Positions 35,549-44,215 of a stretch of DNA of 64,000 bases are shown here, piece after piece. This DNA is from an uncultured Campylobacter sp. GTDB lineage: Bacteria > Campylobacterota > Campylobacteria > Campylobacterales > Campylobacteraceae. The stretch spans positions 124,001-188,000 of the forward strand of contig NZ_CALGPY010000014.1 in the NCBI RefSeq assembly GCF_937959485.1, in the 5' to 3' direction. Under the pieces are notes generated by a model. That model was not told the DNA's origin. It did not search any database and saw only the letters and a list, made by a program, of their open reading frames with translations. Positions within the stretch are counted from its first letter, which is position 1, and every line of letters starts with the position of its first letter. Made by a program: the position numbers and the translations under genes.

Positions 35549-36262
35549 TTGGAAAATTTTGCTTTTCTTCTAAATTTAGTGATATTTTGCATCTTGGTTT
35601 TTATGTTTTTTAAGATGCGCAAAAGCGGCGAGCAGGCGGGCAAGCCGCAGATCGCCACCGATATCACGCGGCTTAAAAGCATCGGCGAACTGAGCGTTTT
35701 TAAAATTTACTCCAAAGAGATCGTCACGCGCAAGCAAAACGTAGGCAGCGGGCTGCTGGGCTCGCTCGTCTCGCCGCTGATGACGAAAAAGCAGATCGCC
35801 ATCATCTTCGAGTTTGAGATCGAGTTCGTTTACGACCTGCTAAGCCCCGACTTTGCGATACTGCCGCAGGGCGAGGATCGCTACGAGATCAAGATGCCAC
35901 CGTGCAAATACAAATACTCGATCAAAGATATGAAAATTTACGACGAGAAAAATGCCAAGCTGCTGCCGTTTCTGTTGCCCGATTCGCTAAACGGGCTATT
36001 CGGCGCGAGCTTCGATGAAAGCGATAAAAACCACCTCATCGACGATGCTAAGGACGAGGTCAAGCAGCTCTCGTTAAAAATCATCAACGATCTTGGCGGC
36101 AAGATCCACAAATCTGCGACCGACACGCTGGAAGCGATCGCTAAGAGCTTCGGCGCGAAGGAGGTCGGATTTATCTTCCAGGACAAGGCGCTTCAAACAA
36201 TCGACATAAACTCTAGCGAGATCGCAATCGATAAGTCGCTAAAATCGCAGATCGAGAAGTAG
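35549..36262 (+). CDS. DUF4230-family membrane-anchored protein
   Basis: 237 residues from a TTG with AAAGGA before it. One N-terminal membrane segment (FLLNLVIFCILVFMFFKM) is followed by the soluble DUF4230 region: IGELSVFKIYSKEIVT, then QIAIIFEFEIEFVYDL and YEIKMPPCKY. The C-terminal third is helical (DEVKQLSLKIINDLGGKI). The role of the family is not known; topology suggests a periplasm-facing or cytoplasmic domain tethered to the inner membrane. The stop is directly followed by the next ATG (36263). Confidence 0.72.
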   Translation: MENFAFLLNLVIFCILVFMFFKMRKSGEQAGKPQIATDITRLKSIGELSVFKIYSKEIVTRKQNVGSGLLGSLVSPLMTKKQIAIIFEFEIEFVYDLLSPDFAILPQGEDRYEIKMPPCKYKYSIKDMKIYDEKNAKLLPFLLPDSLNGLFGASFDESDKNHLIDDAKDEVKQLSLKIINDLGGKIHKSATDTLEAIAKSFGAKEVGFIFQDKALQTIDINSSEIAIDKSLKSQIEK

Positions 36263-36733
36263 ATGGAGCTTTTTAAGGCGCTTTTTAAAATTTACTTTGC
36301 CCGCATGCTCGCGTTTATGGATGCCTGCGCGAGGGCTTGGCGGAGGTTTTATGAGCCGATTAGGCTGCGCAAAGAGAAAAAGCGACTGCGCGCGAAGGGC
36401 TATTTTACCGAGGATGCGACGTGGGCGGAGTTTTTTGCGGATTTTAAATTTTGCAAATGCTTCATCATCAAAAAAATCCTCTATCCAAACTTCTACGCGA
36501 TCAAAAACTCCCACAAATGGGAGGCGGGCTCAAAGCGAGCTAGCTTTACGGTGGGCTCGTTCGCATACGACGAGATCGCGTGGGTGTGGGTGCCGCGAGC
36601 CTTTGACGGCGGGCGGAAAAACGATCTGGAAAAGCTAAAAGATCTACTGCAAAAAATCCCCGCGCTGCGCTATGAGCAGAGCGATACGGGGATTAAAATT
36701 TTCGGCTACGAGTGCGGCGAAGGGGCCTTGTAA
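36263..36733 (+). CDS. Unknown protein, 156 residues, coupled to DUF4230 gene
   Basis: No family recognised. It starts on the base after the DUF4230 stop. The first 40 residues are amphipathic and rich in Arg, Phe and Ala (LFKALFKIYFARMLAFMDAC), followed by a compact region with Trp-rich strands (YDEIAWVWVPRAF). It may be a partner of the upstream membrane protein. Base composition equals that of the neighbours. Confidence 0.65.
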   Translation: MELFKALFKIYFARMLAFMDACARAWRRFYEPIRLRKEKKRLRAKGYFTEDATWAEFFADFKFCKCFIIKKILYPNFYAIKNSHKWEAGSKRASFTVGSFAYDEIAWVWVPRAFDGGRKNDLEKLKDLLQKIPALRYEQSDTGIKIFGYECGEGAL

Positions 36734-36955
36734 TCGTATAAGGCGGCATTTGACTGGTTTCATATTTGCTTGATCTTGTCAAGGATCGCGCCGATGCGGC
36801 TTAAAGCTTGCGCTGCGTATATGGATAGCAAGCGGGCGAGTTTTGGCGGCTGTGTCTTTGACAAACAGCGCGTGCGAGCGTGAAATTTTGTCTTTTCAAA
36901 CGCCCCGGCGTGGTCTAAATTTAAACTCCGCGCGAGCATAAAACGCGGACAAATT

Positions 36956-37561
36956 TTATCTTCCCGCCCGGCTCCATAGATCCTTTGCTTTGGCGGGGTT
37001 TTTCATATTAAACCACGCAAGAAGCAGCACTACGGACGCTAATGGATTTAAGATTAAATTTAACAGTTCCATGCAATTTATGACGCCCATCGTTATAGCG
37101 GCGGGAGCCGGTATTTTAAACATCATGCCGTAGATGACGTCTGCGCTGATATCTATGATTAGTAGCGCGGCATATACGGCGAAAAGCCCGCATCCTGTGG
37201 CAGCGCGCAACTTAAAATTTATAATTATCCAAGCGACCGTAACTGCAAATATCAGATACGGCACGTATATTTGTAGCCTACTGCAATCACATCTTCTGAG
37301 TATATAAATGGCTGAAAAATATAGCAGTGCCGCAAGCGCGATGCTGTAGGCGTATTTGAAGATTATAAAGACCCGCGGGCCCGTGATATTTTGTATGTTT
37401 TTAAGCGCGTGGTAAAGGAATGTGAAGGCAAAAATCCACACTAAGATTTGAGAATCCAAGTACGCGATTTCGCCTTTTATAGAATACGCCGCACTCGCGA
37501 CTAGTAGGCAGAGCGCACCGAGCGTGCCTTGCAGCTTCGCTCTTTGAAAATCTTCATTCAT
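36956..37561 (-). CDS. Multi-pass membrane protein of unknown role
   Basis: 201 residues with about six hydrophobic segments (LGALCLLVASAAYSI, ILVWIFAFTFLYHAL, YAYSIALAALLYFSAIYIL, VPYLIFAVTVAWIIINF, GLFAVYAALLIIDIS, LNLILNPLASVVLLLAWF). No motif is recognised. The start MNEDFQRAKLQ is hydrophilic and probably cytoplasmic. It stands alone on the minus strand between two plus-strand units, with no clear ribosome site beyond AAAGATG. Confidence 0.6.
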   Translation of the reverse strand: MNEDFQRAKLQGTLGALCLLVASAAYSIKGEIAYLDSQILVWIFAFTFLYHALKNIQNITGPRVFIIFKYAYSIALAALLYFSAIYILRRCDCSRLQIYVPYLIFAVTVAWIIINFKLRAATGCGLFAVYAALLIIDISADVIYGMMFKIPAPAAITMGVINCMELLNLILNPLASVVLLLAWFNMKNPAKAKDLWSRAGR

Positions 37562-38080
37562 TTTACATCTTTAAATTTTAATATGCGGCTCACTGCTTGT
37601 GCCGCGCAGATGAACGGCGGGCACTGCTTTGATTATCGCCGCGAACTTTAAATTTAGCCGCTGCGAATACTTTGATTTAGCGCCACCGCGCATACTTCGT
37701 ACTTTACGTCGCTGTGAATGATTTAAGCTCAGCACGCCGCCGAATATCTCATCCTTGGGCTACTGCCGCAAATTTTATTTGGTGCCGCCGTTACGAGTGC
37801 TTTTAATTTAACGCCGTAGTTACCGCAAATTTTACTTTGCCGCCGCCGCTCGCGTAATACGTTTTTGAAATGGGATTTTACGCAAATTCTGTTTAAAATG
37901 GATTTAACTTTTTAAATTTAAAAGCAGCGGAGCAACTTAAAATTTATAACTATCCAAGTGCCATTACTATAAGCATTAAAAACGCTTATTTTTGATTTTT
38001 AAATTTGAGCTGTTTTTAGTAAATTTTGCTTACAAATTTTGTATAATTTTTAAAATTTTATATCGAAAAGAGGAGCGAGT
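37562..38080. other. 520-base spacer
   Basis: No gene seen. The last 100 bases become strongly A/T-rich and carry the promoter of the next gene. Confidence 0.5.
38042..38047 (+). promoter_or_regulatory. -10 box for the 38081 gene
   Basis: TATAAT, 33 bases before the ATG, in an A/T-rich stretch with T runs upstream. The ribosome site GAGGAG follows. Confidence 0.65.
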
Positions 38081-39304
38081 ATGAGATTTATCGTTATATT
38101 GTTTTTGGTGGTCGGCGGCTGTTTTGGAGGCAATATAACCGACTTTCAAAGCTTGGAAAAATTTATCAAAGATGGGCAAGCGAAAGGATATTTTCCTAAA
38201 AAGATTTTAGTGACGCAAGGATTTGATACCACCGTATTAGAAGACGTGAGTTTAAATTTTAGCAAAACCATATATTGGGATATAAATTCTCGCTGCAACC
38301 AAAACGCAGACGAGATCATTATAGCCGAAAGCGATACGAGGCACTCTATAGTTTGCCCCGGAAATAACAACGTCTATATTTTGACGGGCGGCAGAAGCGA
38401 TGTGAAAGACCCATGGGGAAACGATATCTTCGTAATGGGCGAGAACGATGATAAAATTTCAAAAAGCTGGGGTACAAATATATTTATATTCGGCAAAAGA
38501 TGGGGGCACGATAAGATAGAAATCGGCGATTCTAGGATAAATCCGTCGTCAAACCCCGAATACAAAAACGAATTTCCTTACGAGTTTAGCCACTTTTTCA
38601 TCTTTGATAGCGGGGTTAAAAAGGATGATTTAGTTTTTAACTTTAACAAGATAATAAATTTAAAAACAAACGACTCTATAGAACTTACGGATTTAAATGG
38701 TATAAATTTGATTTTTAAAGACGAACCGGGCAAATACTACGGCACAAATTCATTAAAGGAGATTTACGACAAAAACTTTTTCGTTACGCCTAAGACTGAA
38801 GAGAGTTTGAGTGCGGATGAGATACAAACGTTGCTTCACAAAACGGCATATTCAGACAACGCCAAAGATGCTAAAAAATACTGCGAAATGGGCGGCGATC
38901 CGAATTTTAAAGGTCATGAAAATACCACCCCCATTGAAATGGCGGTAATGTTAGGTAACGAAAATTCGCTTCGCGCGATGCTAGAGTGCGCAAAAAGACT
39001 GACTGATAGCGCAATGATGATGAGCGTATTCGGAAGCCAACACGACGATGAGAAGAGTTTTAGGCTCGTAAAGCTTTTGGAAAAATACGGCGGAAATTTT
39101 AAAGCAAAGGATAGGGATGGCTGCTCCATGGTAAATTATGCGGCAAGTTCTCATAGTCTAGAAATCGTAAAATATCTAGTAGAAAGAGGCGCCGATCCAA
39201 AAGCTAGATGTTCTCATAACCAAAGCGTAACTCCATCGGATTGGGCAAGGAAAAATGAGGATAAAAGAGTATATGAGTATCTAAAAAGCCTAGAAGCTAA
39301 ATAA
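38081..39304 (+). CDS. Secreted protein with RTX-like segment and C-terminal ankyrin repeats
   Basis: 407 residues, AT-rich. A short signal peptide MRFIVILFLVVGGCFGG could be a lipoprotein signal (VGGC). Residues about 95-150 hold Gly-Asn-Asp strands (WGNDIFVMGENDDKIS, WGTNIFIFGKRWGHDKIEIG) that resemble RTX/haemolysin-type calcium repeats but are imperfect. Residues about 245-405 carry ankyrin units (TPIEMAVMLGNENSLRAML, SMVNYAASSHSLEIVKYLVE, TPSDWARKNEDKRVYEYLK). No secretion genes are nearby. Likely a surface or periplasmic protein; its base composition suggests it was acquired. Confidence 0.65.
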   Translation: MRFIVILFLVVGGCFGGNITDFQSLEKFIKDGQAKGYFPKKILVTQGFDTTVLEDVSLNFSKTIYWDINSRCNQNADEIIIAESDTRHSIVCPGNNNVYILTGGRSDVKDPWGNDIFVMGENDDKISKSWGTNIFIFGKRWGHDKIEIGDSRINPSSNPEYKNEFPYEFSHFFIFDSGVKKDDLVFNFNKIINLKTNDSIELTDLNGINLIFKDEPGKYYGTNSLKEIYDKNFFVTPKTEESLSADEIQTLLHKTAYSDNAKDAKKYCEMGGDPNFKGHENTTPIEMAVMLGNENSLRAMLECAKRLTDSAMMMSVFGSQHDDEKSFRLVKLLEKYGGNFKAKDRDGCSMVNYAASSHSLEIVKYLVERGADPKARCSHNQSVTPSDWARKNEDKRVYEYLKSLEAK

Positions 39305-39617
39305 AAGGTATGCTAAATGGCTTCTTATCGTCTGCCTTAAACTGGCGTAATTAAATTATTAGGTTTTTGATGCCGATAGTAAGGGGCGGTGGTTCTGTTA
39401 GGGTGCCGATTTGGCTTGCGGCTGCAGCGACGGAACTTATTTATGTGCCATCTAGAATGGGCGGCATATCGGACTCTCTATAGCACCAAGATTTGCGGCT
39501 ATGCCAAAAAGCTTTAAGTTTTCGGCGAAAATTTTATTTTACATTATTTTTGTTGAAAATATATAATTTAATCCAAAATTTATATACACTTCGCTATTAT
39601 CTCATTTTTAATTTTGC
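39305..39617. other. Spacer before tRNA-Glu
   Basis: No gene seen. A/T-rich near its end, with TATAAT at 39562-39567 and TATTAT close to the tRNA; either may serve as its -10 box. Confidence 0.4.
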
Positions 39618-39692
39618 GGCCCACTCGTCTAGTGGTTAGGACGCTGGCCTCTCACGCCGGTAACAGGAGTTCAAATCTCCTGTGGGTCACCA
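39618..39692 (+). tRNA. tRNA-Glu, anticodon CUC
   Basis: 75 bases with encoded CCA. The acceptor stem GGCCCAC pairs with GTGGGTC (one G-T). The D arm is TCGTCTAGTGGTTAGGA, the anticodon stem CTGGC/GCCGG has loop CTCTCAC, and the T arm is CAGGAGTTCAAATCTCCTG with TTCAAAT. The anticodon at the centre of the loop is CTC, reading GAG. Closely matches glutamate tRNAs in the D and anticodon regions. Confidence 0.95.
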
Positions 39693-39871
39693 TTTCATCA
39701 CTTAAAATCAATTAAAATTTTCTATCATCCAGCTGCCTGCCCTTGAAATTTAAGACCTCATTTGTTTTTGTAGTATGTTGATTAAAATTTCACCATATTT
39801 TTACCGAGGCTAATTGATCTAGAATGAAAGTCGCGCGAATTAGAATTTAGATCAAATTGTAAAATTCACGG

Positions 39872-40297
39872 CTAAATCCTACCGCTACTTATATTTTCAA
39901 GATTACGCAGCCTATTCCAGTTTTGTTCGTTTTGTAAATTTCTCATATTCTGTCGCTGCTGCATCTGCTCCAGTTGCTGCTGCGATTGCTGTTGCATTAG
40001 GCTTTGCCGCGCGGCAATATATTGCTCCTGCGCTCTTTGCTGAGCTTGCGCGCTATTTGCTCTGAATGAATTAAACGCGTCTCGCGACACTGCCGGTTCT
40101 TGCGCCTTTCGCGCGACTTCGGCATCGATTTTTTGCCGCTTCGCGCAGCGGTTTGGCTGCTCCTTATTTAGCGAGCTTGCGACGTCGCATCTGCTCGCGC
40201 CTGTTGCAAACAAAGCCTCCTTGCTGTCCTGCGAGAGCGTTGAGCAGCCGCAAAGCAAGACGACCAAAATAAGGGCAAGGAAAAATTTTAACTTCAT
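39872..40297 (-). CDS. Small lipoprotein with Gln-rich C-terminus
   Basis: 141 residues. The signal peptide has a lipobox L15-C16-G17-C18, so the mature protein would be lipid-anchored at Cys18. A middle segment contains two further Cys. The last 70 residues are a Gln/Asn/Arg-rich helix (LMQQQSQQQLEQMQQRQN) likely to form a coiled coil. No family recognised. GAGGCGG precedes the ATG. It lies 39 bases after bioB in the same direction and may be co-transcribed. Confidence 0.7.
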   Translation of the reverse strand: MKLKFFLALILVVLLCGCSTLSQDSKEALFATGASRCDVASSLNKEQPNRCAKRQKIDAEVARKAQEPAVSRDAFNSFRANSAQAQQRAQEQYIAARQSLMQQQSQQQLEQMQQRQNMRNLQNEQNWNRLRNLENISSGRI

Positions 40298-40336
40298 AGC
40301 CGCCTCTTAAATTTTATCTTCAATTTCCGACCGATG

Positions 40337-41329
40337 CTAATCCGCACCCTTTGCTAGGTCGAATCCGCACTGCGTCACAAGCGCCTTATCGCTTGCGATG
40401 CTATCGCCGGTGGTGGTCAGGAAATTGCCCGTAAGCGCCGAGTTGATGCCGCATCCAAGCGCTGTGCGCACGTGCTCGCCCAAATTTCGCCTGCCGCCTG
40501 CGAAGCGCAGATACGCGCGCGGCAAGATAAAGCGGTAGATCGCGATCGATTTTAAAATTTCATCGTGCGCTAGCGGCGCGGCGTCTTGCAGCGGAGTGCC
40601 CTTGATCGGGGTCAGGATATTGATCGGCACGGAGCTGACGCCCAGCTCTCGCAGTTGCAGCGCCATATCGATGCGATCCTCCATGCCCTCGCCCAGCCCA
40701 AAAATCCCGCCGCTACATACGTCAAGCCCTACAGCGCGGCAATTCTCGATAGTTTGGATGCGGTCGTCGTAGCTGTGCGTCGTGCAGATCTGCGGATAAA
40801 ATTTTCGCGAAGTCTCGAGATTGTGATGATAGGTCTGCACGCCGCTCGCTTTAAGCAGCGCCAGCGCGGGCTTTGAGGCGATCCCCAGCGAGGCGCACAG
40901 ATGCAGCCGCGTTTCGCTTCGCAGCCGCTCATAGATCGCGCAGTATGCCCCTAGATCGGAGCTTTTTTGAGAAATTCCGCGCCCGCTGGCAACGAGCGAG
41001 AAGCGGTGCGTCTGCTCGGCTTCGTTCGCAAGCGCGGCGCTTAGCACCTGCTGCTCGCCCAAGATCCCGTAAATCTCGCAGCCCGTGTTAAAATGCGCTG
41101 ACTGCGCGCAGTATTTGCAGTCCTCGCTACAGCGCCCCGATTTTACGTTTATGATCGTGCAGAGATTAAATTTATCGCCGCAAAACTCACGTCTAATCTC
41201 ATCCGCCGCCGTAAAAAGCGCGCCTAAATCCTCGCATTGCGCCAGATCTAGCGCCTCCTCCTTTGCAATCTCGCAGCCCGCCGTCACGCGATCTTTCAGC
41301 GCGCAAACATAAGCTTTATCTATCAGCAT
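40337..41329 (-). CDS. bioB: Biotin synthase
   Basis: 330 residues. The radical-SAM cluster cysteines are C67, C71 and C74 in RCSEDCKYCAQS. Other family stretches are ETSRKFYPQICTTHSYDDRI, CSGGIFGLGEGMEDRIDMA, PINILTPIKGTPL (SVPINFL.P..GTP type) and LRFAGGRRNLG with the Arg that supports the [2Fe-2S] cluster. It inserts sulfur into dethiobiotin. AAAGGATGA precedes the ATG. Other bio genes are not in the window. Confidence 0.96.
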   Translation of the reverse strand: MLIDKAYVCALKDRVTAGCEIAKEEALDLAQCEDLGALFTAADEIRREFCGDKFNLCTIINVKSGRCSEDCKYCAQSAHFNTGCEIYGILGEQQVLSAALANEAEQTHRFSLVASGRGISQKSSDLGAYCAIYERLRSETRLHLCASLGIASKPALALLKASGVQTYHHNLETSRKFYPQICTTHSYDDRIQTIENCRAVGLDVCSGGIFGLGEGMEDRIDMALQLRELGVSSVPINILTPIKGTPLQDAAPLAHDEILKSIAIYRFILPRAYLRFAGGRRNLGEHVRTALGCGINSALTGNFLTTTGDSIASDKALVTQCGFDLAKGAD

Positions 41330-41564
41330 TCATCCTTTTTGATAAAAATGCGTAATTATACAACGCTAAATTTAAAGCAAAGCTCGCGCGTGAAATTTTG
41401 ATGCAGGAATTTTTCGCTAAAAATTTACGCGGAATTTCACGCCCTTGCTCGCCGCTTTTGTGCCGCGATTTTTACGGACGGCTCGTCTGCGGCATCTGCG
41501 CGCGATTTATCGTTTTGAAATTTTATTTTGGCTAAAATTGCGGCTTTAAATTTAAAGGCAAAAA

Positions 41565-43451
41565 ATGAAATACGACGTTATCGTTGTGGGAGGCGGGCAT
41601 GCGGGCATCGAGGCAAGCTTAGCCGCCGCAAAAATGGGCGCAAAGACGCTGCTAATTACGATCTTGGCCGAGCAGATCGGCGCTGCGAGCTGTAACCCCG
41701 CAATCGGCGGCCTTGCTAAGGGACATCTGGTAAAGGAGATCGACGCGCTGGGCGGTCAGATGGGGCTTGCGGCGGATGCGTGTGGGCTGCAGTTTAGAAT
41801 TTTAAACGAGAGCAAGGGTCCAGCCGTGCGTGGCTCGCGCGCTCAGATCGATATGGATGAATACCGCATCTACATGCGAAATTTGCTGCTAAACACGCAG
41901 GGGCTGGACGTCAGCCAGGAGATCGCGAGCGAAATTTTAACCTGCGAGCGAGGCGGCGCTCCGCGCGTTTGCGGCGTTAAGAGCCATCTTGGCAACATTT
42001 ATGAGACCGAGCATCTGATAATCACCGCCGGCACCTTTTTAAACGGGCTAATTCACGTGGGCGAAAACAAGCTGCAAGCAGGGCGCGTGGGCGAGCTAGC
42101 GAGCGTCGAGCTAGCCGAATCGCTGCGAAGTCTGGGTTTGCAAATGGGGCGGCTAAAGACGGGCACCTGCCCAAGGATCGATGCCAAGACGATCGATTTT
42201 AGCGTGCTTGAGCGCCAAGACGGCGACGCGGATCCGCACCCTTTCAGCTTTCGCAGCAAAAATTTTGCGCCAAAGCAGCTTGCTTGCTTTATCGCTTATA
42301 CGAACGAGCGCACGCACGAGATCATCCGCGAAAATTTCGCCCGCGCGCCGATGTTTACGGGACAAATTTCAAGCACGGGCCCGCGCTACTGCCCGAGCAT
42401 CGAGACTAAAATTTATGAATTTCCAAATCGCGACCGCCACCACGTCTTCGTCGAGCCGCAGACGCGCGAGGCCACGGAGTATTACGTAAACGGCCTCTCT
42501 ACGAGCCTTCCTTACGACGTGCAGATTGCGTTTCTGCGCACGATCAGAGGCTTTGAAAATGCAAAAATCGTCCGCCCGGGCTATGCGATCGAGTACGATT
42601 TCATCGATCCTACCGAGCTTAAACACAGCCTCGAGACCAAAAAGATCCGCGGGCTATTTTTAGCAGGGCAGATCAACGGCACCACCGGCTACGAGGAGGC
42701 CGCGGCGCAGGGGCTGATGGCGGGCATCAACGCCGTGCTTGATTTGCACGGGCGGCAGCCTCTGATTTTGCGTAGAGATGAGGCGTATATCGGCGTTTTG
42801 ATCGACGATCTGGTTACCAAGGGCACGAATGAGCCCTACCGAATGTTTACTTCGCGCGCGGAATTTCGCCTGTTGCTGCGCGAGGGCAACGCCGTGCTGC
42901 GCCTAAGCGAATATGGCCGCGAGATCGGGCTTTTAGACGAGGCGAGCTACGAGCGGGCGCGTAAGCTTAAGCTTGATGTGGAAAGCGGAATGGAATTTTT
43001 GCTAGAAACGCAGATTACCCCTTCGAAACAGACGCTTAGCCTGCTGCAAAGCATCGGCGCAGAGCCCATTTCGCAAAGCTGTAGCTTGCAAAAAATCGTA
43101 GCCAAAAGCGGTTTTTCAAAGGCGGGTCTGCTTGCTCTGGCGCCGCATTTTGAGGGCTTTAGCGATGAGGTTTTGGATGAAATTTTAACGCAGTGCAAGT
43201 ATCATTTCTACATCGCGATGCAGCGCGCCGAGGTCGAGAGGATGAAGGGGTTGCTGGGCGTCGCGATCCCGCCGCAGATCGATTTTAGCAAGATCGGAGG
43301 CCTTAGCAACGAGATCGTACAGAAGCTAAATCGCTTCGCGCCGCCGACGCTTTTTGCCGCGAGCGAGATCAGCGGCGTAACGCCCGCCGCAATCGATATT
43401 TTACACATCTACATCAAGCAAAATTTTGATGTCAAAGGCAAAATAAAATGA
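41565..43451 (+). CDS. mnmG: tRNA uridine-5-carboxymethylaminomethyl modification enzyme, FAD subunit
   Basis: 628 residues, normal length. The FAD site GGGHAGIEAS (8-17) is followed by CNPAIGGLAKGHLVKEIDALGG, both strongly conserved. Further signatures are GTFLNGLIHVG, RLKTGTCPRID, ISSTGPRYCPSIE, GLFLAGQINGTTGYEEAAAQGL and the C-terminal tRNA-binding helices. Works with MnmE (not in the window) on wobble uridine 34. AAAGGCA precedes the ATG. Standing alone; the AT-rich island begins right after it. Confidence 0.97.
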   Translation: MKYDVIVVGGGHAGIEASLAAAKMGAKTLLITILAEQIGAASCNPAIGGLAKGHLVKEIDALGGQMGLAADACGLQFRILNESKGPAVRGSRAQIDMDEYRIYMRNLLLNTQGLDVSQEIASEILTCERGGAPRVCGVKSHLGNIYETEHLIITAGTFLNGLIHVGENKLQAGRVGELASVELAESLRSLGLQMGRLKTGTCPRIDAKTIDFSVLERQDGDADPHPFSFRSKNFAPKQLACFIAYTNERTHEIIRENFARAPMFTGQISSTGPRYCPSIETKIYEFPNRDRHHVFVEPQTREATEYYVNGLSTSLPYDVQIAFLRTIRGFENAKIVRPGYAIEYDFIDPTELKHSLETKKIRGLFLAGQINGTTGYEEAAAQGLMAGINAVLDLHGRQPLILRRDEAYIGVLIDDLVTKGTNEPYRMFTSRAEFRLLLREGNAVLRLSEYGREIGLLDEASYERARKLKLDVESGMEFLLETQITPSKQTLSLLQSIGAEPISQSCSLQKIVAKSGFSKAGLLALAPHFEGFSDEVLDEILTQCKYHFYIAMQRAEVERMKGLLGVAIPPQIDFSKIGGLSNEIVQKLNRFAPPTLFAASEISGVTPAAIDILHIYIKQNFDVKGKIK

Positions 43452-43796
43452 TAACTATAAAAAGCGAGAGCGGAAATAGTAAATTGCAGTAGATTTGGCA
43501 AAAACATTTTAAAATTTATGGTGGAAAGTTGAAGTAATATCTCAAAATCATACTTCCACTTGAATTAAAGCCAAATTTTGCGATAAAATAAATGGCGCAA
43601 CTTTAAAAATGGTAAAAAGGAATAGAAATGACAGCATTGGAAGGATGTTTAAAGCTACGAGATGAGTTTTAAACGAAGACGGACTCCGCAAAAGTCATAG
43701 ACGTGATTGTAGAGCAATATACCAAGGCTAGTGATAAAGATACTTATTGTACAAGGGCTTGAAAAATCAAATTAAGATTTATATATAAGGAAGAAA
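43452..43796. other. Spacer at the left edge of the McrBC island
   Basis: A/T-rich. Holds only a broken small ORF (43628-43762). Confidence 0.5.
43628..43762 (+). pseudogene. Small ORF remnant with in-frame stop
   Basis: An ATG after AAAAGGAATAG opens MTALEGCLKLRDEF, then TAA at 43670, and the same frame continues as TKTDSAKVIDVIVEQYTKAS to a TGA at 43760. The frame has protein-like composition on both sides of the stop, so it may be a decayed gene. No family recognised. Confidence 0.3.
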
Positions 43797-44129
43797 ATGC
43801 AGATTAAAATTTTAAATCTTTTAGATGAAGCAAATCAGCTAAAACTCAAGGTAAAAAGCCTGTTAAATGAGCCAAATTTAGGTCAAAGTCAAAAATTTGC
43901 ACTAAAGCATATAAATAGTGATCTAACGAAGATTTTAAGTGTTTTAAATCTCAAAAATGCAGCCTTTGATTCAAATATGAGAAGTGGCGGAGAATATACG
44001 CTCGAGGAGATTGGTGCCGTTCTTGGCGGGGTTAGTCGTGAGAGAATCCGTCAAATAGAATCAAGTGCTCTAAAAAAGTTAAAACATCCAAAAATAATTA
44101 GAAATTTTTATAACTATATAAGGTTGTAG
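43797..44129 (+). CDS. Sigma-70 region 4-like DNA-binding protein
   Basis: 110 residues. The C-terminal half is a helix-turn-helix of the sigma-70 region 4 type, YTLEEIGAVLGGVSRERIRQ followed by IESSALKKLKHP, which in sigma factors reads the -35 element. The N-terminal 55 residues are helical (LLDEANQLKLKVKSLLNE) and there is no region 2, so it cannot be a full sigma factor. AAGGAAG precedes the ATG. It lies 86 bases before mcrB in the same direction and in the same AT-rich DNA, so it is a likely regulator of the McrBC genes; this link is inferred from position. Confidence 0.75.
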   Translation: MQIKILNLLDEANQLKLKVKSLLNEPNLGQSQKFALKHINSDLTKILSVLNLKNAAFDSNMRSGGEYTLEEIGAVLGGVSRERIRQIESSALKKLKHPKIIRNFYNYIRL

Positions 44130-44215
44130 GATTTTATGTAAATTTAATTTGGGCGTAGGCAGGATAAGCCTTATAAATATAGAGTATTCAGCTTTAAAAT
44201 TTAAAGGAGAAAAAG

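Noticed and set aside
43797..44129. Full sigma factor
   Set aside because: Only region 4 is present; no region 2 for melting the -10 element.
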